Shown here one piece after another: positions 51,732-59,675 of a stretch of 64,000 nucleotides of DNA (position 1 is the stretch's first letter; the number at the start of each line of letters is the position of its first letter). Source of the stretch: Acidobacteriota bacterium (GTDB taxonomy: Bacteria > Acidobacteriota > Terriglobia > Terriglobales > Acidobacteriaceae). The position numbers were made by a program, and so were the translations under genes. Where the stretch lies: positions 88,070 through 152,069 of the forward strand of contig JABCZI010000012.1 in the NCBI GenBank assembly GCA_013289765.1, in the 5' to 3' direction. A model generated the notes under the pieces. The model was not told the DNA's origin and searched no databases. It was given only the letters and a program-made list of their open reading frames with translations.

Positions 51732-52027
51732 ATATCGAATGCAGTGTAGCCTTCGCGGCGTCCCTTTCAAAACGCAAGATAAGTCCGCAATCCCTGACCT
51801 TGGAGGAAGACTACCTCCGCTCAATTGCGGAACTAGCTGAGATGGGTACCATGGAGATTTTGCGGGTCAAGAACCGGAATCTGTCCGCGTCATACTCAGC
51901 GTCATTGCTATTGCCAAGGGCCTTCGCGCCCACGGGCGGTTCCTCGTCTCGCATTCCGAGGACGAGTTGTTGGACATCGAATCCCGCGAGTAATGCCAAC
52001 AAGCCTTGCAGGGACAAGAGAACACAC

Positions 52028-52249
52028 TCACCTTCGCCACCGGCTTACCAACCACAGCACAACCGACAACACCACGCTCACCAGCAACGACGTCGCCAGC
52101 GGAAAATACACCGTCGTATTCTTCCCGCGATACAAAAAATCGCCCGGCAACCGCCCCAAAGGAAAGTGCATTCGGCCCAGCAGCATGACCACTATCCCAA
52201 CAACAACCAGCATCCCTCCTATAAAAATCAACAACTTACCCACTTCCAT
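52028..52249 (-). CDS. DUF2905 small membrane protein
   Basis: A 73-residue protein with two helices: GKLLIFIGGMLVVVGIVVML and the C-terminal PLATSLLVSVVLSVVLWLVS, separated by GRMHFPLGRLPGDFLYRGKN. That spacing and the GRLPGD motif define DUF2905. I prefer ATG 52249, with GGAGG about 10 bases upstream; a start at 52312 adds 21 residues. Function unknown. Upstream 51732-52027 has no sure gene, though a frame near 51855-51990 reads as protein (see findings). Confidence 0.82.
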   Translation of the reverse strand: MEVGKLLIFIGGMLVVVGIVVMLLGRMHFPLGRLPGDFLYRGKNTTVYFPLATSLLVSVVLSVVLWLVSRWRR

Positions 52250-52443
52250 TGGCCGAAAACCTCCATCCCCGTGGGAGCCGTGAACCTTGATTTGGCCCGC
52301 AAACTCTGCCATAATTTGATCAGTAGCTTCAATTGAAGTGTGTTCTGCTACTACTCTCCTCCTCCCCTGATTACAGCAACCTAAATAACTGAGTTCACTC
52401 CAGCGTGCCCCCGCGCTGAAAAACCGCCCGGGAAGGATCTACC

Positions 52444-54030
52444 TTGCGCTCTGCCGAACTCTTGCCCAGTCGTCTAATTTTAGGCCTTCTTTGCGTTCTC
52501 GCGCTCCTCGCACCCCTCGCCTTTTCCGAGGATGTTCTCACCTACCACAACAACAATGCCCGCACCGGCCTCAATCCCTTCGAGACCATCCTCACCACCA
52601 GCAACGTAAATTCCGCCTCCTTCGGAAAGTTGTTCACCCTCCCCGTGGATGGCTTAGTCGACGCCGAGCCCCTCTACCTATCCTCCGTTCCCATTGGCGG
52701 CGTTGCTCACAACCTTCTCATCGTCGTCACCGAACACGACTCGGTCTACGCTTTCGACGCTGACACTGGCTCGCGCATGTGGCACATTACCACTCTCAAA
52801 TCTGGCGAAACCACTTCCGACGACCGCGGTTGCTCCCAGGTCATTCCGGAAATCGGCATCACTTCTACTCCCGTGATCCGGCGCCCAGCGGGCACGAACG
52901 GCGTCATCTATACCGTCGCCATGTCGAAGGACGCTGCCGGCGCCTATCATCAGCGCCTGCATGCTCTGGACACCGCCACCGGCAACGAACTTTATAAAGG
53001 GCCCGTCGACATCCAGGCCAAATTCCCCGGCACCGGCGACAACACCTCGGGCGGATTCGTCATCTTCGATCCCGCTCAATACAAGGAACGCTCTGGGCTG
53101 CTGCTTATCGGTGACGAGGTCTACTTAGCCTGGGCTTCGCATTGTGACATCCGCCCCTACACCGGATGGATCATGGGTTATAGCGCCAGCACGCTGGTCC
53201 AGACAACCGTTCTAAATGTCACCCCGAATGGAGTCGAAGGCGCAATTTGGGGTTCGGGCGCCGGCCTCACCGCGGACTACTCCGGCAACATCTTCTTTCT
53301 CGACGCCAACGGACTCTTCGACCCCGCTCTGAATTCCGCAGGATTTCCCAGCGAAGGCGACTACGGCAACGCTTTCATCCGGCTCGCTACTCGCGGCGGT
53401 CTCGCGGTCACCGATTATTTCGAAATGGATAACCAGCTCGAGGAAAATCACCACGACACCGACCTCGGCTCCGGCGGAGCAATCCTGCTGCCTGCCGTGA
53501 AAGATTCTTCCGGTGTCACCTGGGAACTCGCTGCCGGCGCCGGCAAGGATACTAACTTGTACCTGGTCAACCGCAACTCCATGGGAAAGTTCAACCCCAA
53601 TAGCAACAACATCTACCAGGAACTCCCCGGCGTCCTCCCGGGCGGCATGTGGGCTATGCCCGCCTTTTTTAATGGAAGGCTCTACTACGGCCCGGCCGGC
53701 CATCCCATTTTTGCCTTTCAGTTTCAGAACGCCAAGTTGCTGACCGCTCCGGTTGCGCAAACCACCAACGCATTCGAATATCCCGGACCTACTCCCAGCA
53801 TTTCCTCCAACAAAAGCCAGAACGGCATCGTTTGGGCTGTCCAGAATACCAATCCCGCAGTCCTGCATGCCTATGATGCGGTTGACCTGCACGAGCTCTA
53901 CAACACCAATCAAATGGCCAATGGACGCGATCACTTCGGCGCCGGCAACAAGTTCATCACCCCGCTCATCATCAACGGCAAAGTCTACGTGGGGACCACC
54001 AACAGCATAGGCGTCTTCGGCCTTCTCTAA
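52444..54030 (+). CDS. PQQ-like beta-propeller protein, exported
   Basis: A 528-residue protein with a signal peptide (LILGLLCVLALLAPLAFS). The rest looks like a PQQ-binding-like propeller: blades such as VYAFDADTGSRMWHI, LHALDTATGNELYKG, VVTEHDSVYAFDADTG and VWAVQNTNPAVLHAYD recur. Members of the family hold PQQ (alcohol dehydrogenases) or serve as scaffolds (BamB-like). The motifs do not show a clear dehydrogenase active site, so a structural or binding role is more likely. TTG 52444 with GGAAGGA upstream is a plausible start. The kinase gene follows on the same strand. Confidence 0.78.
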   Translation: MRSAELLPSRLILGLLCVLALLAPLAFSEDVLTYHNNNARTGLNPFETILTTSNVNSASFGKLFTLPVDGLVDAEPLYLSSVPIGGVAHNLLIVVTEHDSVYAFDADTGSRMWHITTLKSGETTSDDRGCSQVIPEIGITSTPVIRRPAGTNGVIYTVAMSKDAAGAYHQRLHALDTATGNELYKGPVDIQAKFPGTGDNTSGGFVIFDPAQYKERSGLLLIGDEVYLAWASHCDIRPYTGWIMGYSASTLVQTTVLNVTPNGVEGAIWGSGAGLTADYSGNIFFLDANGLFDPALNSAGFPSEGDYGNAFIRLATRGGLAVTDYFEMDNQLEENHHDTDLGSGGAILLPAVKDSSGVTWELAAGAGKDTNLYLVNRNSMGKFNPNSNNIYQELPGVLPGGMWAMPAFFNGRLYYGPAGHPIFAFQFQNAKLLTAPVAQTTNAFEYPGPTPSISSNKSQNGIVWAVQNTNPAVLHAYDAVDLHELYNTNQMANGRDHFGAGNKFITPLIINGKVYVGTTNSIGVFGLL

Positions 54031-54065
54031 AATCGAACCGCTGTCGCCCTTCGTCAGCCGATGCC

Positions 54066-54130
54066 TGGGGTGCGGATCATGGCTTGGCTCTCTTCTCGCT
54101 CCTTTGCGAGAAGGAGGATCCGCAACCCCG
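54066..54130. repeat. Nested hairpin before the kinase gene
   Basis: GGGGTGCGGATC (54067-54078) pairs with GGATCCGCAACCCC (54116-54129), with CTTCTCGC / GCGAGAAG in between around TCCTTT. It lies within the gap after the PQQ-like gene and just before the kinase start. Similar stem-and-arm features occur at 42423 and 44560. Confidence 0.65.
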
Positions 54131-54219
54131 TCCTTATTAGCCCTACGCCCGTTGACTTGCTGATTTCTCCAACGTACGATTCTGCTCCAGTGATCGATCA
54201 AAATATGATCGACCAAAAT

Positions 54220-56595
54220 ATGATCGGCCAAACTATTTCGCACTACCACATCGTCGAAAAGCTCGGTGGCGGCGGTATGGGGATAGTCTACAAAGCCGAG
54301 GACACCGAACTCGGCCGCTTCGTCGCCCTGAAATTTCTGCCCGACGAAATGTCGCGCGATCCCCAGGCCCTTGAGCGTTTTCGCCGCGAGGCGCGCGCTG
54401 CCTCAGCTCTGAACCACCCGAATATTTGCACAATCTACGAAATCGGCAAGCACGGCGAGCAGTCATTCATCGCCATGGAATTTCTGGATGGCTCCACGCT
54501 GAAGCATCTCATCTCCGGAAAGCCGTTGGATAACGAAACCATCGTCTTCCTTGCCCTGGAAATTGCTGACGGCCTTGATGCCGCGCATTCCCAGGGTATT
54601 GTCCATCGCGACATCAAGCCCGCCAACATCTTCGTCACCAAGCGCGGACATGCCAAGATCCTCGATTTTGGTCTGGCCAAAGTCGCGCTCACCCCCGGTT
54701 CTTCCAGCCAGGTCGCATCGGCGAACACCATGACGGCCATGGACGAGCGACACCTCACCAGTCCGGGCTCTACGCTCGGCACCATCTCTTACATGTCGCC
54801 CGAGCAGGCTCGAGCCAAGGACCTGGATCCCCGCAGCGATTTGTTTTCCTTTGGCGCCGTGCTCTACGAGATGGCGACCGGCGTGCTCCCTTTTCGGGGG
54901 GGCAGTTCTGCGGAAATCTTCAAAGCCATTCTGGACTCGCCACCACCTCCCACGCTCCGACTCAACCCCGACTTGCCCGCGGACCTCGAACGCATCATCA
55001 ATAAAGCTCTGGAGAAGGATCGCAACCTGCGCTATCAGAGCGCTGCCGATTTTCGCTCCGATCTCGCCCGCCTCAAACGCGATCTCGACTCCGGACGTTC
55101 GTCCGGCGCCGTGGCCGACGCAGCTTCGAGTGCCTCGTCGATTCCGCCCGCGACTCCAGCCGTTCGTTCCCACAAAGGCATCGCTGTCGCCATCATTTCG
55201 ATTCTCATAATCGCCGCCGCAGCCGGCTTCTTTTCGCTCCGCGCGAAATCCAATTCAGAAAAGATCAATTCCATCGCCGTGCTCCCTTTCGTCAATGCGA
55301 CGACCGATCCCGGCAACGAGTACTTAAGCGACGGACTCACCGAAAGCCTGATCAGCACGCTCTCCCAACTGCCCAACCTCAAAGTCATGGCGCGAAGCAC
55401 GGTCTTCAAATTCAAAGGCAAGGAAGATGACCCGCGGCAGATCGGCCAGAGCCTGCAGGTGAGCGCTGTGCTCATGGGACGCATCACTCAGCACGCCGAC
55501 GAACTGGGCATCGACGCCGACCTGGTCAACACCGCCGACGGCACCGAACTCTGGGGTTCGCACTACGCCCGCAAGACCGCAGACGTCACCCAAGTGCAGG
55601 GTGACATCACCCGCGACATTTCCAACCGCCTGCGAATTCACCTGAACGGAAATGAACAGCAACGCCTGGGCCGTGCCGGAACCACCAACTCCGAAGCCTA
55701 CCGCCTATATCTGGAAGGCCGTCAGCTGTGGTACGGCCGCACCCCGGCGGGCCTCAAGAAAAGCATCGACTTGTTTCAGCAGGCAATTGCCGCTGATCCC
55801 AATTATGCTCTCGCCTACGCCGGGCTTTCCGATACCTACAGCGTCGTTTCCAGCTACGGCGTCGGCATCACCCCGCGCCAGGCGCGTCTGCTCGCGGAAG
55901 AGGCCAGCCGCAAAGCTCTCGAACTCGACGACTCACTTCCCGAGGCCCACACCGCGCGCGCCAGTGCACTCGCCATGGGATGGAGATGGAGCGAGGCTGA
56001 ACCCGAGTTTCGCCGCGCCCTGCAACTCAATCCCAACAGCGCCGTCACGCACTATTTCTATGCCTTCGGTTTTCTCATTCCCGAGAAACGCTTGGATGAG
56101 GCCCTGACCGAGTTCCGCACCGCCTTGTCGCTCGATCCTCTTTCTCCCATCGTGAATACAAACTACGCCGTCGCGTTCATGGTCTCAGGCCGCCTTCCCG
56201 AATCCCTCGCCCAATTCCGCAAGACGCTCGAGCGGGATCCGGCATTTCCTCCGGCCCACTACAAATTGTCGCAGCTCTACGCCACGCAGGGCCGCTTCGC
56301 CGAGGCGGAAACTGAATTTCTCAAGTTCAGGCCGCTCCCAGGCTCGTGGACTCCCGACGCCCAGGGTTACAACAAACTCCTTTTGGCCGCGCCACCCGAA
56401 GATGACATTGTGGCTGACCTCGCCGTTAGCTACGCGCTAATGGGTGATCGGGACAAAGCCTTTGACGCTCTAGAGAAGGCGTTCTCCATTCAGGATGATG
56501 AGCTGATTTTCGGCATTCGCTATCCGGCCCTCGATTCTCTGCGTACCGATGCCCGCTACGCTGCCCTCATGCGCCGCCTCGCCCTGCCCGAATAA
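54220..56595 (+). CDS. Ser/Thr protein kinase with TPR repeats
   Basis: A 791-residue membrane kinase. The kinase domain runs ~1-280 ([20 protein letters not shown], Gly-rich; ALKFLP Lys; [17 protein letters not shown] catalytic loop; [18 protein letters not shown]). A single transmembrane helix ([19 protein letters not shown]) follows near 325, then a CadC/FlgO-like region ([40 protein letters not shown]) and TPR units ([20 protein letters not shown] and later). The start is ATG 54220: the opening MIGQTISHY is the family's usual start, though 54205 is possible. This fusion is common in Acidobacteria; ligand and targets unknown. Confidence 0.92.
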   Translation: MIGQTISHYHIVEKLGGGGMGIVYKAEDTELGRFVALKFLPDEMSRDPQALERFRREARAASALNHPNICTIYEIGKHGEQSFIAMEFLDGSTLKHLISGKPLDNETIVFLALEIADGLDAAHSQGIVHRDIKPANIFVTKRGHAKILDFGLAKVALTPGSSSQVASANTMTAMDERHLTSPGSTLGTISYMSPEQARAKDLDPRSDLFSFGAVLYEMATGVLPFRGGSSAEIFKAILDSPPPPTLRLNPDLPADLERIINKALEKDRNLRYQSAADFRSDLARLKRDLDSGRSSGAVADAASSASSIPPATPAVRSHKGIAVAIISILIIAAAAGFFSLRAKSNSEKINSIAVLPFVNATTDPGNEYLSDGLTESLISTLSQLPNLKVMARSTVFKFKGKEDDPRQIGQSLQVSAVLMGRITQHADELGIDADLVNTADGTELWGSHYARKTADVTQVQGDITRDISNRLRIHLNGNEQQRLGRAGTTNSEAYRLYLEGRQLWYGRTPAGLKKSIDLFQQAIAADPNYALAYAGLSDTYSVVSSYGVGITPRQARLLAEEASRKALELDDSLPEAHTARASALAMGWRWSEAEPEFRRALQLNPNSAVTHYFYAFGFLIPEKRLDEALTEFRTALSLDPLSPIVNTNYAVAFMVSGRLPESLAQFRKTLERDPAFPPAHYKLSQLYATQGRFAEAETEFLKFRPLPGSWTPDAQGYNKLLLAAPPEDDIVADLAVSYALMGDRDKAFDALEKAFSIQDDELIFGIRYPALDSLRTDARYAALMRRLALPE

Positions 56596-56758
56596 AGCCT
56601 CCGCAAAAAATGCATCGCGCTGAGCGCGGATGGAAACCGACTGCGAGAATAGTGAGGATGGGCCGTAGACTTCGCGCTTTAGCGCCGTGCTCCGCCCCAT
56701 CACTTTGCACCACAAAGTACTCGACAACCCCCTCCATTCCATCTATCCTTTTCTTGAA

Positions 56759-57403
56759 ATGCCCGGCTCCCGCCATCGCCGCCTCCGCCATCCTCACCGG
56801 ACGCCGCGTCTGATTGCCCCAATCCCCTCCGCGACTCCGCCCCCTGATCCCGTCGCCGACCTCCGCTTCATTCGCGACACCATGGAGCGCTCCGCCTCCT
56901 TCACCGCCGTCCCCGGCTGGGGACAAGTCATTCTCGGACTCACCGCACTCGCCGCCGCCCGTCTGGCCGCGCAGCAATCGAACTCTTCAGGATGGCTGAA
57001 AATCTGGCTGGCGGAAGGCGTTCTCGCCGCTATCATCGCGTTCATCTCCATCCGCCAAAAGGCGAACCGCCGAGGCCTTCCTATCTTTACCGGACCCGGA
57101 CGCCGAGTCGCCTTCGGCCTGTTTCCTCCCCTCATTGCCGGTGCTCTCTTAACTTTCTTGCTGCAGCGTGCTGGACTTCAGTCCGCCCTCGCGCCCGCCT
57201 GGCTCCTGCTCTACGGCGCCGGAATCATCACCGGAGGCGCCTACTCTGTTTCCATCGTCCCCGTCATGGGCCTCTGCTTCATGGCCACCGGAGCACTCTC
57301 GGTCCTCGCGCCCGCTGCCTGGGCCAACTATTTCCTGGCTGCCGGCTTCGGCGGCCTCCACATCATTTTTGGACTCCTCATTGCCCGGAGGCACGGTGGC
57401 TAG
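56759..57403 (+). CDS. Membrane protein of unknown function
   Basis: A 214-residue protein with an N-terminal basic tail (GSRHRRLRHPHRTPR) and about five helices (VILGLTALAAARLAA, IWLAEGVLAAIIAFISI, LFPPLIAGALLTFLLQ, AWLLLYGAGIITGGAYS, VMGLCFMATGALSVLAPAAW). No known family. It overlaps the GTG start of the winged-helix gene by eight bases, so they form a unit; the regulator may control this or a related gene. The first codon is uncertain; ATG 56759 chosen, with 56882 an alternative. Confidence 0.65.
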   Translation: MPGSRHRRLRHPHRTPRLIAPIPSATPPPDPVADLRFIRDTMERSASFTAVPGWGQVILGLTALAAARLAAQQSNSSGWLKIWLAEGVLAAIIAFISIRQKANRRGLPIFTGPGRRVAFGLFPPLIAGALLTFLLQRAGLQSALAPAWLLLYGAGIITGGAYSVSIVPVMGLCFMATGALSVLAPAAWANYFLAAGFGGLHIIFGLLIARRHGG

Positions 57404-57773
57404 ATCCCAGCCCCAGCGTCGCAAGCCAGCGAAAGCCGCGCCCCCTGCTCGCGAACGCACCCCAGCGCCCGCTCTCCAACTCCCCGAGCTCGACCGCCTC
57501 ATTCACGAACGCATCCGCCTCGGAATCGTCAGCGCTCTCGCCACTAACGCCAGCCTCAGCTTCACCGACCTCAAACGTATCCTCAAAACCACCGACGGAA
57601 ACCTCAGCGTCCACGCCCGCAAACTCGAAGAAGCCGAATACATTTCCTGCCTGAAATATTTCGAAGCCCGCCTCCCCCGCACCGAATACAGCCTCACCGC
57701 CGCCGGCCGCCGCGCCCTCTCCCACTACCTCGATCAAATGGAACACTGGATCCGCCTCACCCGCGACCAATAG
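57396..57773 (+). CDS. Winged-helix transcriptional regulator
   Basis: A 125-residue DNA-binding protein. After a basic tail (SQPQRRKPAKAAPPARERT) comes a winged-helix domain: LDRLIHERIRLGIVSALATN, LSFTDLKRILKTTDGNLSVH, ARKLEEAEYISCLKYF and TEYSLTAAGRRALSHYLDQM. This order is typical of the MarR/PadR-like winged-helix family (transcriptional regulator of the HTH_34 type). Coupled with the upstream membrane-protein gene. Ligand and operator unknown. Confidence 0.85.
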   Translation: MARSQPQRRKPAKAAPPARERTPAPALQLPELDRLIHERIRLGIVSALATNASLSFTDLKRILKTTDGNLSVHARKLEEAEYISCLKYFEARLPRTEYSLTAAGRRALSHYLDQMEHWIRLTRDQ

Positions 57774-57842
57774 CGAGAGGGCAACCTGCGGTTGCGGAAT
57801 ATATTCCCTTTTAGGTGGAGGGTGAGCAGTGTGAAGGGTGGG

Positions 57843-57905
57843 GCAGCGCTTCCAGCGCTGCATTTGAAGCCTCTCTTTTCAGAGCTGGCTTTAGCCACTG
57901 CGGTG
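57843..57905. repeat. Palindromic elements between regulator and cupin genes
   Basis: GCAGCGCTTCCAGCGCTGC at 57843-57861 is a near-perfect palindrome, followed by an imperfect arm (GAGCTGGCTTTAGCCACTG) at about 57882-57900. These share the TTCC or TTTAG centre with the repeats at 47413 and 59055. Confidence 0.5.
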
Positions 57906-57981
57906 CCTGAACTCACTTTTCGGTGCGTGCTGACATCGAGTCTAGGACCGCCGCTTCAGCCCCAGTGCTACAATCCGTCGC

Positions 57982-58716
57982 ATGAAATCCGCGCTTCTCT
58001 TCCTGATACTCCTCATCGCCCAATCCGCTCCCGAAGTCGAAATCACCGCCGAGCCTCACCATCACCTCATCTTCGAAAATAAATCTGTCCGCATTTTCTA
58101 CGTCGAAATCCCTCCCAACGACGCCACCGAAATGCACTGGCACCGCCACGACTTTATCGCTGTCAACCTGGGCACCACCGAAATCTCCAACACGGTAAAA
58201 GACCAGCCTCCCCAACTAAAAAAACTCACCCCCGGAGACACTCACTTTTCCGCCGCCTCCTTCGCCCACATGGTCCACCCAGCCGGTGCTCAGCCCATCC
58301 GCACCGTGGCCGTAGAAATTCTCGACGACACCACCCTGCGCAACTCCCCCTCAAGATGGGACGCCGCCAAAACCGACGCCGCCAACAACGAAGCCGGCAA
58401 GAATAATAATAATGAAGACCGCCCCCGCACCGTCGCTGGAGGCGGCGCCCGCCAAGTCCTCTTCGTCAAAGACGGCATCCGCGTCTCCGAAAGCGACCTC
58501 CAGCCCGGTGCCGTCAGCCCCCTCCACCACCACTTCAGCCCGCACATCATCGTGCCCATAAGCGAATTCGATCTCCGCAGCGACGAAGAAGGAAAAGCCC
58601 CAATCACCACCCACTACAAACCCGGCACCGCGCAATGGATCGACGGCGGCTTCTCCCACACCCTAACCAATATCAGCCCGAACCCGGCAAAATACGTAAC
58701 CCTCGAATTTCCGTAA
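57982..58716 (+). CDS. Exported bicupin protein
   Basis: A 244-residue protein with a short signal (SALLFLILLIAQSA) and two cupin domains. The first shows EMHWHRHDFIAVNLG and GDTHFSAASFAHMVHPAG; the second GAVSPLHHHFSPHIIVPISE and WIDGGFSHTLTNISPNP. Each has the His-rich metal motif. Between the domains is a polar Asn-rich linker (NNEAGKNNNNED). Double cupins include oxalate decarboxylases and sensors; the reaction here is unknown. ATG 57982 chosen. Confidence 0.8.
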   Translation: MKSALLFLILLIAQSAPEVEITAEPHHHLIFENKSVRIFYVEIPPNDATEMHWHRHDFIAVNLGTTEISNTVKDQPPQLKKLTPGDTHFSAASFAHMVHPAGAQPIRTVAVEILDDTTLRNSPSRWDAAKTDAANNEAGKNNNNEDRPRTVAGGGARQVLFVKDGIRVSESDLQPGAVSPLHHHFSPHIIVPISEFDLRSDEEGKAPITTHYKPGTAQWIDGGFSHTLTNISPNPAKYVTLEFP

Positions 58717-58914
58717 CCTTAGGCTCTCTTATTCCCTTAGGATTTTTCATTCCGAGCAGCCTCATCGCGAAGAATCCGCTTTGACTGTCGAGCGAGTCCC
58801 GGCTCCGTCTCCCCAATTTCTTGTCAATAGGCAAACCACCCTCGATTTGACCCATCTCGCTGATTCCATGGATAATATATTTCTGCAAAAATGTCACAGT
58901 ACCCCATTGCTTTG

Positions 58915-58974
58915 TGATATAATAGATATATAGATTGAATAACCGAACGCGACCCCTCCCGGGTCGCGTTTTTT
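58915..58974 (+). promoter_or_regulatory. Extended -10 promoter followed at once by an intrinsic terminator
   Basis: A perfect extended -10 (TGATATAAT, with TATAAT at 58918-58923) is seen with only weak -35 matches. About 24 bases on is a 9-base perfect stem (ACGCGACCC / GGGTCGCGT, 58947-58969) with a five-base loop and six T residues. As read, it would make a transcript of roughly 45 bases. The hairpin also lies about 230 bases after the cupin gene, so it may serve as that gene's terminator. Confidence 0.6.
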
Positions 58975-59054
58975 ATTGCCTAACCTAACCGCTAATCGAA
59001 AAACATCCTGGATCAAGAAAAACGTCCTAGATCAATAAGTGAGATACGTATCAG

Positions 59055-59109
59055 GATATGCCTTCAGGCATATCGAACCGCCACGCCCGAAATAGCGCCT
59101 TCAGGCGCT
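59055..59109. repeat. Two palindromes with TTCAG centre before the nuclease gene
   Basis: GATATGCCTTCAGGCATATC (59055-59074) and AGCGCCTTCAGGCGCT (59094-59109), each a perfect palindrome around TTCA or similar. They precede the PD-(D/E)XK gene start by 19 bases. Confidence 0.6.
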
Positions 59110-59127
59110 GCACTCTCAAGGACAATC

Positions 59128-59532
59128 ATGCGCCCAGGCCCAAACATCCCGCACCCCAAACTCCGCGGAGAATGGGCCGAACTCCGCTTCATGCAACGCG
59201 CCACCGAGCGCGGATTCCGCGTCACCAAGCCCTGGGGAGAAACCGCCCCCTACGATGTCGCCACCGACCACCACGGACTCTTCCGCCGTGTCCAGGTCAA
59301 ATGCACCCTCTACAAGCGCGACAACTCCTACGTCTGCACCATTTGCTCCAGCCATGTCCTCTACCGCCCCGACCAGCTCGATTTTTTCGCCGCACTAGTC
59401 ATCCCCGTCGACACTTGGTACATCCTCCCCATCCTCGCCACCAACAACCAACCCTCCATCGTCCTCTCCCCTCACCTCAAAAATTCCAAATACAGCCCCT
59501 ACCAGGAAGCCTGGCACCTGCTGAAACGCTGA
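59128..59532 (+). CDS. PD-(D/E)XK nuclease-like protein
   Basis: A 134-residue protein. The pattern LRGEWAELRFMQRATERGFR, then WGETAPYDVATDH and FRRVQVKCTLYKRD contains a probable catalytic Glu in the first helix, Asp in YDV and the QVK motif on the next strand, which is the PD-(D/E)XK arrangement of small endonucleases (group I intron-associated or Holliday-junction-resolvase type). TICSSHVLYRPDQLDFFAAL follows. Role is likely in DNA cleavage; possibly defence or mobile. It sits at the edge of the accessory stretch, just before the STAND gene. Confidence 0.75.
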   Translation: MRPGPNIPHPKLRGEWAELRFMQRATERGFRVTKPWGETAPYDVATDHHGLFRRVQVKCTLYKRDNSYVCTICSSHVLYRPDQLDFFAALVIPVDTWYILPILATNNQPSIVLSPHLKNSKYSPYQEAWHLLKR

Positions 59533-59544
59533 CCCGACCCGCGT

Positions 59545-59592
59545 ACATAGGGACAGTCGCCCCCGCCCGTCCGGTCGAGCCTCAGCTCGACA
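59545..59592. repeat. GACAGCCGCC-type palindromic repeat
   Basis: Carries GGACAGTCGCCCCCGCCCGTCC core and the palindromic tail TCGAGCCTCAGCTCGA. Degenerate. Between the nuclease and STAND genes. Confidence 0.6.
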
Positions 59593-59675
59593 GCATCTGA
59601 TTCGATTACCACGCGGCTTCAGCTCCATCGACGGCTTCGAGTAAAATGCGAATGCTTCCGAGAGGCAGTTTGTTG

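Noticed and set aside
53212..54249. 345-codon open frame opposite the PQQ-like gene
   Set aside because: Same shadow effect; crosses the hairpin and the kinase start; no motif.
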